Shown here: positions 15,014-21,333 of the stretch, piece after piece
How positions within the stretch are numbered: position 1 is the stretch's first letter
How the letters are laid out: every line of letters starts with the position of its first letter
DNA from: Clostridia bacterium
GTDB taxonomy: Bacteria > Bacillota > Clostridia > Oscillospirales > CAG-272
Assembly: GCA_017501225.1 (NCBI GenBank)
Contig: JAFVXH010000011.1
Span: forward strand, 1-34,217
Reading direction: 5' to 3'
Length of the DNA: 34,217 bases
Translations under genes and position numbers: made by a program
The notes under the pieces: generated by a model
Database searches by the model: none
Told to the model about the DNA's origin: nothing
What the model saw: the letters and a program-made list of their open reading frames with translations, nothing else

Positions 15014-15042
15014 ATTCTACCATATTTTTTCCGAATTGTCAA
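15014..15042 (-). promoter_or_regulatory. sigma-A promoter of GLUG gene 2
   Basis: On the minus strand, TTGACA (15037-15042), a 17-nt spacer and TAGAAT (15014-15019), the same boxes as for paralogue 1. It gives a leader of about 430 nt. Confidence 0.9.
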
Positions 15043-15149
15043 CTGTTTGCTAAAATTTTTCTCCTATTTTTTGCGATTTTTTCCGACTTGACCGCTCAGA
15101 GCGCCAAAATATCCTTTCCTTATATTTTAGGGCGTGTGCGCATACGCGC

Positions 15150-15425
15150 GGGGGAACGGCTCCCCACAGCCCCCCTGCGGAGGGAGAGGGACCGCAGCAA
15201 GGCGGTGGAGAGGGCTTTTACCGCATTTCGCCCTCTCACCCGCGTTGCGGGAGCTCTCCCTTGGGGAGAGCCTAATAAAACCCTTTCCGGCGGGTCGCCG
15301 GGGACGTCTACCCCTACGATGAAAATGATGTTGCTTTGGCAAATGATGTGGGCTTCGCCCAACGATGTTGTGCTCCGCGCAAACGGAGGTGGGGCATCCG
15401 AGCCTCCACCTCGGGGAGAGCCTTT
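15150..15425 (+). repeat. GC-rich repeat-like element in the intergenic region
   Basis: This non-coding stretch is full of short inverted and direct repeats: GGAGGGAGAGGG opposite CCCTCTCACC, a hairpin CTCTCCC-TTGG-GGAGAG, and GGGGAGAGCC repeated near 15262 and 15413. This style resembles the miniature GC-rich repeats scattered in clostridial genomes. No open frame in it has a ribosome site. It lies between the GLUG promoter and the yceD promoter. I see no transposase or clean terminal repeats. Confidence 0.4.
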
Positions 15426-15540
15426 TGAAAAATGTTTTTGCGTACAATCGGGGACGCCCAATTCCGACAGATGAATTTCAGAAAAACGAAAAAATGGGTG
15501 ACAAGCGCCCCGCAAAACAAAGTTTTTTTGCGAAAACCTA

Positions 15541-15569
15541 TTGACAAATCTTGCAAAAGCGGTTATAAT
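15541..15569 (+). promoter_or_regulatory. sigma-A promoter of yceD-rpmF
   Basis: TTGACA (15541-15546), a 17-nt spacer and TATAAT (15564-15569), a perfect consensus promoter as expected for a ribosomal protein operon. Confidence 0.93.
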
Positions 15570-15612
15570 GTCTATTGTCGCATTTTATGTCAACAAATTG
15601 GAGGTGGGTAGG

Positions 15613-16134
15613 ATGGTGCTGGATATGCGTCCGATGCTCCGCGGAGAGGTCGAACAGATCCACATTGATTACCTGCTGACACCAACTCTTTCGGGTGGTG
15701 CGGAGTTTGACGGCGTCGCTCACGTGGTGGGCTGTATCACCGACAAGGCGGGCTATATGTCCCTGACCCTGACGGCTACGGTTCCCTATTCAGCCTCGTG
15801 CGCTCGCTGCCTCTCGCCCGTTAGCGGGGACTTTGCCGTTCAGCTGGAACGGACGGTCGCTGTGGAGGGCACTCTCACCGAGGAACAGCTGGAGGAGCAT
15901 TTCGACGAGTACGCCGTCATCCGTGACGGAATGCTCGATCTGGATCAGGAGATCAGCGAGGAGCTGCTTCTCTCCTTCCCCATGCGCTTCCTTTGCCGAG
16001 AGGATTGCCCCGGTCTTTGTCCCAAATGCGGAAAACCGCGCCAAGAAGGCGATTGCGGTTGCCCCACCTTTGAGATCGACCCGCGGCTTGCCGTACTGAA
16101 AAAGCTGTTTGACGAAAATGAGGAAAATAACTAA
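15613..16134 (+). CDS. yceD: YceD family protein (DUF177, YlbN)
   Basis: This 173-residue cytoplasmic protein of the DUF177 family is almost always encoded directly before rpmF. It is linked to 23S rRNA/large-subunit metabolism in other bacteria, with no known catalytic activity. Seen: the ASCARCLSPV motif (C63, C66) and a Cys-rich stretch with C128, C132, C136, C139, C148 and C150, probably a metal site, followed by FEIDPRLAVLKKLF. The start at 15613 has GGAGG 8 nt upstream. The ATG at 15541 lies in the -35 box and is excluded. The rpmF gene follows after 27 nt. Confidence 0.92.
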   Translation: MVLDMRPMLRGEVEQIHIDYLLTPTLSGGAEFDGVAHVVGCITDKAGYMSLTLTATVPYSASCARCLSPVSGDFAVQLERTVAVEGTLTEEQLEEHFDEYAVIRDGMLDLDQEISEELLLSFPMRFLCREDCPGLCPKCGKPRQEGDCGCPTFEIDPRLAVLKKLFDENEENN

Positions 16135-16161
16135 TCGCAACAAATCAGAGGAGGTGTAGAC

Positions 16162-16356
16162 ATGGCAGTACCAAAGAAAAAAGTGTCCGGTGCACGTAGA
16201 GATAAAAGACGCTCCAACAACAGCAAGCTCACTCTGCCCGGTATCGCAAAGTGCTCCAACCCTGCATGCGACGCGTTCGTTAAGAATCACTGCGTCAGCA
16301 AGGTTTGTGGCTTCTACAACGGCAAACAGGTTCTGGATGTAAAGAAGGACGCATAA
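16162..16356 (+). CDS. rpmF: 50S ribosomal protein L32
   Basis: This 64-residue, basic protein starts MAVPKKKVSGARRDKRRSNN, the classical L32 start. A Cys-type zinc ribbon (KCSNPACDAF, HCVSKVCGFYNGKQV) follows. AGGAGGTG precedes the ATG. It is the second gene of the yceD-rpmF operon, ended by the hairpin at 16378. Confidence 0.97.
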   Translation: MAVPKKKVSGARRDKRRSNNSKLTLPGIAKCSNPACDAFVKNHCVSKVCGFYNGKQVLDVKKDA

Positions 16357-16377
16357 GTGACCTCTGATCCAAGCCAA

Positions 16378-16420
16378 ATAGATGGGGTGCGTCCGCGCGG
16401 CGCACCCCATCTATTTTCAC
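16378..16420 (+). terminator. terminator of yceD-rpmF
   Basis: Long hairpin GATGGGGTGCG / CGCACCCCATC followed by TATTTT. Confidence 0.9.
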
Positions 16421-16457
16421 CGCGTAACTGCATTTTCAAAGAAAATCGAGGTAAAAT

Positions 16458-17102
16458 ATGACCACGCTCCTTCTTATCCGTCACGGACAAAGCAACAGCA
16501 ATCTGGAAAAGATCTTTACAGGGCAGACCGAAACCGTCCTGACCCCGTTGGGGCACGCCCAGGCGGAGGCGGTTGCCGCCCGTCTTGCCGAATATCCGAT
16601 CGATCATATCTATTCGAGCGACCTTGTCCGCGTTCTGCAGACTGCCGCTCCCACGGCGGAGCGCTTCGGCAAGCCCGTCATCCCCTCAAAGGAGCTGCGC
16701 GAGATCTTTGCGGGCGAGTGGGAGGGACGCTCCTATGAATATCTGCGCGAGCACTACCCCGACTCCTATCGCGCATGGCGCGAGGACATCGGGCGCGCGC
16801 ATCCCGACGGAGGGGAAAGCACCGCGGAGCTTTCGTCGCGCGTCTACGCCGAGGTCGACCGTATCGCTTCTCTCCATCAAGGGCAGTGCGTCGCGATCTT
16901 TACGCACGCCACACCCTTGCGTATGCTGGGCGCGCGTTGGCACGGGCTTGCCCCCGAGCGGGCGGCAGAGGTGCCGTGGTGTCCCAACGCCTCGCTGACC
17001 GTGGTGGAGATCGACGGCGACGGCAAGACGAATCTTATACTCTACGGCGATGACTCGCACCAAGGAGATCTCGCCTCCCGCTTCCCCACGGGTGCGGTCT
17101 GA
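16458..17102 (+). CDS. histidine phosphatase family protein (phosphoglycerate-mutase-like)
   Basis: This 214-residue cytoplasmic enzyme of the branch-1 histidine phosphatase superfamily has the catalytic RHGQ at residues 8-11 (His9 takes the phosphate). It also has the downstream acidic motif REIFAGEWEG and the second catalytic His in IFTHATPLRML. Length is right for the cofactor-dependent-mutase-like or CobC-like phosphatases. The substrate cannot be told from sequence. No cobalamin genes are nearby, so alpha-ribazole phosphatase is not supported. It begins 50 nt after the rpmF terminator with a weak AGAAAATCGAGG site and has its own terminator. Confidence 0.9.
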   Translation: MTTLLLIRHGQSNSNLEKIFTGQTETVLTPLGHAQAEAVAARLAEYPIDHIYSSDLVRVLQTAAPTAERFGKPVIPSKELREIFAGEWEGRSYEYLREHYPDSYRAWREDIGRAHPDGGESTAELSSRVYAEVDRIASLHQGQCVAIFTHATPLRMLGARWHGLAPERAAEVPWCPNASLTVVEIDGDGKTNLILYGDDSHQGDLASRFPTGAV

Positions 17103-17120
17103 TGAACAAGTGATGCAAAG

Positions 17121-17153
17121 CAGCCACCGACACGGTCGGTGGCTGCTTTTTTG
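17121..17153 (+). terminator. terminator of the histidine phosphatase gene
   Basis: GCAGCCACCGA / TCGGTGGCTGC with a 5-nt loop (17121-17147) followed by six T. Confidence 0.93.
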
Positions 17154-17705
17154 TTATTCGGCTTCCTTTTGTGCGTTTTTTAGAGGGACGTACTCGATTT
17201 TCATGGAAAGATAGGACAAGCATCTTCTTCGCATGTGACGGCTTTCACGGTTCTTGAAGGCGCCGATATCCACCGCCTCCCAAAGGAACACCCACGCGGC
17301 GATGTCGATGACCTCGGACCAGATGTGATGATCCACCCAAAACGCCAGCACCAGCGCAACCACGCCCGCAAGCGTCAAAAACAGCACCGCCCAGAAATTG
17401 AATTGCAGTTCGTTCCTTTCAGCGTGGTATTTTTCGGAATAATATTCCCCGATCGCACTACGGTAGAGCTCTTTTTCGCGCCCGTCGATGCAATCGCTGT
17501 GTATGCGCAGGGTCAGCGCCTGCTTCGGAGGCAGGGACCTTGTGCTGTTTTCAATAAACTCCGCCACCTCGGAGCTGATAACGGGAGAGGCGTGCTTGGA
17601 ATAGACGGACAAAAAGCTGCTGTCGTCCGACACCGTCATATCGATGATCGCGCGCCCTTCCTCGTCGTATTCAAATCGGTTGTTGTGTTGCGTTCTTCGT
17701 TTCAT
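17154..17705 (-). CDS. two-TM membrane protein of unknown function
   Basis: This 183-residue protein is not recognised. Residues 1-110 are hydrophilic and cytoplasm-like (RRTQHNNRFEYDEEGRAIID, later LRIHSDCIDGREKELYRSAI). Two hydrophobic segments follow (FWAVLFLTLAGVVALVLAFW and a second around IAAWVFLWEAVDI), and then a basic tail (RESRHMRRR). The start at 17705 has GAGAGGTG 6 nt upstream. The 21 codons before it run through the promoter and are excluded. It is a single gene with a clear sigma-A promoter. Its stop codon abuts the T-tract of the opposing terminator. Confidence 0.8.
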   Translation of the reverse strand: MKRRTQHNNRFEYDEEGRAIIDMTVSDDSSFLSVYSKHASPVISSEVAEFIENSTRSLPPKQALTLRIHSDCIDGREKELYRSAIGEYYSEKYHAERNELQFNFWAVLFLTLAGVVALVLAFWVDHHIWSEVIDIAAWVFLWEAVDIGAFKNRESRHMRRRCLSYLSMKIEYVPLKNAQKEAE

Positions 17706-17726
17706 GATCGTCACCTCTCCGTGGAT

Positions 17727-17755
17727 ATTATAGCACGCATGAAAGAAAATGTAAA
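17727..17755 (-). promoter_or_regulatory. sigma-A promoter of the two-TM protein
   Basis: On the minus strand, TTTACA (17750-17755), a 17-nt spacer and TATAAT (17727-17732). Confidence 0.85.
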
Positions 17756-17771
17756 GCCCTGTGTGCAAAAT

Positions 17772-17803
17772 AAAAAGCCCGACTCGATTGAGTCGGGCTT
17801 TTT
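17772..17803 (-). terminator. terminator after tRNA-Thr
   Basis: AAAAAGCCCGACTC / GAGTCGGGCTTTTT around a 4-nt loop begins at the tRNA CCA. The 3' arm ends in the T-tract. Confidence 0.93.
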
Positions 17804-17878
17804 GGAGCTGGCAATCAGAGTCGAACTGATGACCTCGTCATTACCAATGACGTGCTCTACCAACTGAGCCATGCCAGC
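17803..17878 (-). tRNA. tRNA-Thr (anticodon GGT)
   Basis: On the minus strand, the acceptor strands GCTGGCA and TGCCAGC pair and are followed by T73 and an encoded CCA. The anticodon stem CGTCA/TGACG holds the loop TTGGTAA, so the anticodon is GGT (codon ACC). The D arm (GGCTCAGTTGGTAGAGC) and T loop (TTCGACT) are normal. Size is 76 nt. Confidence 0.96.
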
Positions 17879-17906
17879 ATCGCACGGAAATCCTTACGAC
17901 CTCGTT

Positions 17907-17935
17907 ATTATAACAAATTTCCTCCTGCTTGTCAA
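17907..17935 (-). promoter_or_regulatory. sigma-A promoter of tRNA-Thr
   Basis: On the minus strand, TTGACA (17930-17935), a 17-nt spacer and TATAAT (17907-17912). Confidence 0.9.
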
Positions 17936-17984
17936 GCCCTTTTTTTAATTTTTTTCAAAAATCCGAAAAAATACCTCTTTTCTC

Positions 17985-18013
17985 GCATAAAGGCCTCAAA
18001 AACGCCCAAAATA
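17985..18013 (+). promoter_or_regulatory. possible forespore sigma-G promoter of spoVAD-spoVAE
   Basis: GCATA (17985-17989) and CAAAATA (18007-18013) with 17 nt between. They fit GHATR and CATnnTA except for one base, and share the spacing of the boxes before spoVAC. No sigma-A promoter points this way. The start codon is 36 nt downstream. Confidence 0.5.
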
Positions 18014-18049
18014 AAGACAAAATCGGCAAGAACACGGAGGGAGATCGAC

Positions 18050-19081
18050 TTGAATCAGGGCTTAATTCGCTTAAATGCCACCATTCTTTCCTGCGGAACC
18101 GCTGTGGGCGGCAAGGAAAAGGAGGGGCCCTTGGGGGAGGGCTTCGATCTTTGCGATCCCGACGGGCGCTTCGGGCAAAAGACCTGGGAGGGCGCGGAGA
18201 GCGAAATGCAGCGTCTTGCCCTGAACGTCGCGCTCAAAAAGGGGGCGTGCAAGGAATCTGACATCGGCGTTTTGTTCGCGGGGGATCTGCTCAATCAGTG
18301 CGTCGGCTCCTCCTACGGGCTTCTCTCCTTCAACATTCCCTATCTCGGTCTGTACGGTGCTTGCTCGACCTGTGCCGAGGGGCTGCTTCTCTCCTCAGTT
18401 CTGGTTTCCTACGGCGTTTATCCCCGTTGCGCAGCAGTGACCTCCTCGCATTTTTGCTCCGCAGAGCGGCAATACCGCACGCCGCTGGAGTACGGCTCAC
18501 AGCGCGCTCCCACCGCACAATGGACGGTCACGGGGGCGGGCGCATTCCTCGTCGGTGACGCAAAAATCAACCACGTCGGCGCGTTATCCGCCAAAATCAC
18601 GCGTGCGCTCCCGGGGATCGTGTGCGAATGCGGCATCCACGATGCGGCAAACATGGGGGCGGCGATGGCGCCTGCCGCAGCAGACACCTTGCTCCGCTTT
18701 TTTAAGGAAAGCTGCACACGTCCTGCGGATTACGATGCGATCCTGACCGGGGACCTCGGCTTTGAGGGCGGTGATATCCTTCTGGATCTGATGCGCGCCG
18801 AGGGCGTGGATATGACGGAGCAGTACGCCGACTGCGGCTGCCTGATCTACGAGCGGAAAAAGCAGGACGTACACGGAGGAGGCTCGGGCTGCGGATGCTC
18901 CGCGGTGGTGCTGGGTGGGTATCTGCTCCCACGCATCTGCTCGGGTGAGTGGAAGAGGATCCTCTTTCTTTCCACGGGAGCCATGATGAGCCCCGATAGC
19001 CTGAAGCAGGGTCAAGGCATTCCCGCTGTGGCGCATCTTTTGGAGCTGGAATACGCGGGAGGAGTAAGGGTTTATGAGTGA
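18050..19081 (+). CDS. spoVAD: stage V sporulation protein AD
   Basis: This 343-residue protein has a thiolase-like fold and is the dipicolinate-binding subunit of the SpoVA complex on the spore inner membrane. Seen: family blocks GPLGEGFDLCDPD, FGQKTWEGAESEMQRLAL, FAGDLLNQCVGSSYGL, LGLYGACSTCAEGL, YRTPLEYGSQRAPTAQWTVT, GAGAFLVGD, DLGFEGGDILLDLM and GGSGCGCSAVVLGGYLLP. Length is normal. I chose the TTG start at 18050, preceded by GGAGGGAG at 6 nt. The open frame extends further upstream but passes through the tRNA-Thr promoter. It overlaps spoVAE by 8 bp. The expected spoVAC is missing in front and lies at 3332-3778. Confidence 0.95.
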   Translation: MNQGLIRLNATILSCGTAVGGKEKEGPLGEGFDLCDPDGRFGQKTWEGAESEMQRLALNVALKKGACKESDIGVLFAGDLLNQCVGSSYGLLSFNIPYLGLYGACSTCAEGLLLSSVLVSYGVYPRCAAVTSSHFCSAERQYRTPLEYGSQRAPTAQWTVTGAGAFLVGDAKINHVGALSAKITRALPGIVCECGIHDAANMGAAMAPAAADTLLRFFKESCTRPADYDAILTGDLGFEGGDILLDLMRAEGVDMTEQYADCGCLIYERKKQDVHGGGSGCGCSAVVLGGYLLPRICSGEWKRILFLSTGAMMSPDSLKQGQGIPAVAHLLELEYAGGVRVYE

Positions 19082-19439
19082 TATCTGGCAATACGTGTGG
19101 GCTTTTTCCATCGGCGGAGCATTCTGTGTGATCGCGCAGATCCTTCTCGACCGCACCAAGCTCACCCCCGCGCGCATCCTGGTCTGCTACGTGGTCGCGG
19201 GTGTGATCCTGACCGCCGTGGGGCTTTACGAGCCCCTTGTCAAATTCGCGGGAGCGGGCGCCACCGTTCCTCTGACGGGCTTTGGATACCTGATCGCAAA
19301 GGGCGTTCGGGAGGCGGTTGCCGAGCAAGGGCTTCTAGGGGCGCTGACGGGCGGGCTCGGTTCTACCGCGGGCGGCATCGAGGCGGCGCTCATCTTTGGA
19401 TTGCTCGCAGGGCTGATCTTCAAATCCAAGCCGAAATAA
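19074..19439 (+). CDS. spoVAE: stage V sporulation protein AE
   Basis: This 121-residue membrane protein of the SpoVAE(b) type forms the third core part of the dipicolinate channel with SpoVAC and SpoVAD. Seen: about four hydrophobic segments, QILLDRTKLTPARILVCYVV, the KFAGAGATVPLTGFGYLIAK motif (similar to the SpoVAC AGAGTLVPITGFAN motif, as expected for related subunits) and a Gly/Ala-rich end. It overlaps spoVAD by 8 bp, so the two are translated together. Confidence 0.95.
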   Translation: MSDIWQYVWAFSIGGAFCVIAQILLDRTKLTPARILVCYVVAGVILTAVGLYEPLVKFAGAGATVPLTGFGYLIAKGVREAVAEQGLLGALTGGLGSTAGGIEAALIFGLLAGLIFKSKPK

Positions 19440-19442
19440 AAA

Positions 19443-19500
19443 AGCGGCGCACCGTAGCGTGATACTCCAAGCGGAATATCACGCTACGGTGTGTCGCTTT
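19443..19500. terminator. bidirectional terminator between spoVAE and the M42 peptidase gene
   Basis: A very long hairpin, with CGCACCGTAGCGTGATA opposite TATCACGCTACGGTG. A-tract on the left and T-tract on the right let it stop transcripts from both sides. Confidence 0.9.
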
Positions 19501-19509
19501 TGCGTTTGC

Positions 19510-20556
19510 TTATTTTTCCATTGTCAGATAGCCCTTGAGCAAAGAAAGCGTGTTGTGCACGCCGTCGATATGGCTTCTCTCATATCCGTGGCTTGCGTAA
19601 ACGCCCGCACCGATCAATCCGTGGCGGATATCCACGCCGCTGCGCAGGGTCGCCTCAACGTCCGAGCCGTAAAACGGATAGACGTCCACCGCGTAATCCG
19701 CGCCCTCCGCCTTTGCCGCCTCGATCAGCTTGCCAACCAGGGCGTAGCTGTAAGGACCGCCCGAATCCTTGGCGCAGACCGATACCTGACGCTCCGTGCA
19801 CTGAAGCCCGACGCCCACGCATCCCATATCGACGGAGACCGCCTCGGTCACGCCCGCGGGGATGGACGCAGAGCCTCCGTGTCCGACCTCCTCGTACACG
19901 GTAATATGCGCGTAGACCTTACGCGGCAGTCTGATCGCTTCCTCCTTGATCAGGTGCGCAAGGCCCAAAAGGATCCCTACCGAGAGCTTGTCGTCCAGGA
20001 AGCGGCTCTTGATATATCCCGATTCCGTCACACGGGTACGCGGATCAAAGCAAACGATGTCGCCAACCTCGATCCCGAGAGCGCGCGTGTCCTTCGCGGA
20101 ATTGACGTCCTCGTCCAGAACGACCTCCATGCCGTCAAAGCTTCTTTTGGCGTCGGCGTACCCGCCGTTGACGTGCACCGACGCGTTGCAAAGCTGGAAG
20201 GTGCCCTCATAGACCCGGCCCGCGCGGGTGTAAACGCGCACGTTCTCGGCTTCTCCGTTCTCGGCTCTCATGCCGCCAAGACTTGTCAGGCGAAGCCTTC
20301 CGTTCCCCTTGATCTCGGCGATCATCGCGCCCAGGGTGTCGGTGTGTGCCTCCAGCAGGATGGCGTCAGCTGCATTCTCACCGCCAAAGGACACCAGAAC
20401 GCCGCCCTTTTCGGTAAGGGATGCCTCATATCCAAGATTTTGGAAGGCATCTCTTACCCAAAGAGCCGCCGCCTCGGTATATCCCGTGGGGCTGTCGATG
20501 GCGAGGAGCTTTACTGCCTGCTCGGTCGCGTATTCTGCATATTTGCGTTCTACCAT
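19510..20556 (-). CDS. M42 family metallopeptidase (glutamyl/aminoacyl aminopeptidase type)
   Basis: This 348-residue cytoplasmic dinuclear-metal aminopeptidase belongs to the M42 (FrvX/PepA/YsdC-like) family, which trims peptides, often as a tetrahedral dodecamer. Seen: metal/catalytic motifs EAHTDTLG (H71, D73), SRFLDDKLSVG, TVYEEVGHGG, SVDMGCVG and the C-terminal YERSHIDGVHNT. Length is standard. AAGGAGAGG precedes the start. There is no signal peptide. Exact peptide preference cannot be read from the sequence. Confidence 0.93.
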   Translation of the reverse strand: MVERKYAEYATEQAVKLLAIDSPTGYTEAAALWVRDAFQNLGYEASLTEKGGVLVSFGGENAADAILLEAHTDTLGAMIAEIKGNGRLRLTSLGGMRAENGEAENVRVYTRAGRVYEGTFQLCNASVHVNGGYADAKRSFDGMEVVLDEDVNSAKDTRALGIEVGDIVCFDPRTRVTESGYIKSRFLDDKLSVGILLGLAHLIKEEAIRLPRKVYAHITVYEEVGHGGSASIPAGVTEAVSVDMGCVGVGLQCTERQVSVCAKDSGGPYSYALVGKLIEAAKAEGADYAVDVYPFYGSDVEATLRSGVDIRHGLIGAGVYASHGYERSHIDGVHNTLSLLKGYLTMEK

Positions 20557-20594
20557 GGTACCTCTCCTTGCGTTTTACACGTTACGTTATCTCG

Positions 20595-20623
20595 ATTATA
20601 CCATATCTTTTTTGACAATGCAA
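20595..20623 (-). promoter_or_regulatory. probable sigma-A promoter of the M42 peptidase gene
   Basis: On the minus strand, TATAAT (20595-20600) with a weak -35 TTGCAT (20618-20623) at 17 nt. Confidence 0.55.
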
Positions 20624-20644
20624 GACGTTTTGAAAACTTTCCGC

Positions 20645-21193
20645 TTACTCCGCGTGCGTGCAGAGATAAGCCGTCAGAGCTGTTTCGGCATCCTCCAAGG
20701 CGCTTCGGTGTGCCTCCAGCGCGTGTATCAGGGGGAGCAGAGCGCGTCCTCCGTCCGTACCGCAATAATTGGTCAGAAGCAGGGCGTGTGCCCCTCTTGC
20801 TTGATTGGCGCACAGATGGAAGGAATAAAAAGAAAATTTTCCGACCCCTGCGCGGCAAAGATCAAGCAGCTGGCGCGCAAGATTCGCGTTTCCCTCCACC
20901 TCCTCCTGAAGCGGCAATACACTTGGGAGGTACGGCGGAATCAGCATCGAGGCACAAAACACCTTGCCAACAGATCTCGACAGTGCCGATGCGGCAAGCA
21001 GAAGGCTTGCGTCCTTGCCCTCGGTCAGGATCCGATGCTCCGTCTCGGCGAGTTCGGAGAGTGTCTGGCGATTCCAATCGGAAATTTGTGATACGCAGGA
21101 TCTGCAATCGGTACAGATCGCATCCGCCAGCAGCTCGGAGGCGTTTGCCGAGCATTCTGCCAGCGTCAGAAGGGGTGGGGTGCTTTTGATCAT
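20645..21193 (-). CDS. Cys-rich helical protein of unknown function
   Basis: This 182-residue protein is not recognised. It is largely alpha-helical with Leu/Ala-rich helices and nine Cys, including CTDCRSC at residues 27-33. That could bind metal or iron-sulfur, but no known motif spacing is met. A conserved-looking central piece reads GKFSFYSFHLCANQARGAHA. There is no signal peptide or membrane segment. GAGAGGAG precedes the start. It lies between the prfC terminator and the M42 gene and seems to be its own unit. Only a possible TAGAAT -10 is seen upstream. Confidence 0.7.
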   Translation of the reverse strand: MIKSTPPLLTLAECSANASELLADAICTDCRSCVSQISDWNRQTLSELAETEHRILTEGKDASLLLAASALSRSVGKVFCASMLIPPYLPSVLPLQEEVEGNANLARQLLDLCRAGVGKFSFYSFHLCANQARGAHALLLTNYCGTDGGRALLPLIHALEAHRSALEDAETALTAYLCTHAE

Positions 21194-21276
21194 GATATTC
21201 TCCTCTCAGTCAAAGCTTCTCACTCCATTCTATGCAAGGACTTGTCTGTTTTTGACCGCGCAAAAAATAAAAAAAC

Positions 21277-21315
21277 ACAGCCGCAGTCCTGCCTGATCGC
21301 AGGACCTGCGGCTGT
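21277..21315 (-). terminator. terminator of prfC
   Basis: On the minus strand, ACAGCCGCAGGTCCTGC pairs with GCAGGACTGCGGCTGT, followed by GTTTTTTT. Confidence 0.95.
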
Positions 21316-21333
21316 TTGACGGTATGACCGTTT

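Noticed and set aside
16458..17102. Alpha-ribazole phosphatase (cobC)
   Set aside because: Only the general histidine phosphatase motifs are seen and there are no cobalamin genes around it.
17852..18049. Upstream extension of spoVAD
   Set aside because: The frame is open but passes over the tRNA-Thr gene edge and its promoter; the TTG at 18050 has the ribosome site and gives the family length.
19459..21189. Plus-strand open frame of 576 codons opposite the M42 peptidase gene
   Set aside because: Antisense to a well-supported enzyme and its neighbour, and includes a terminator at its start.
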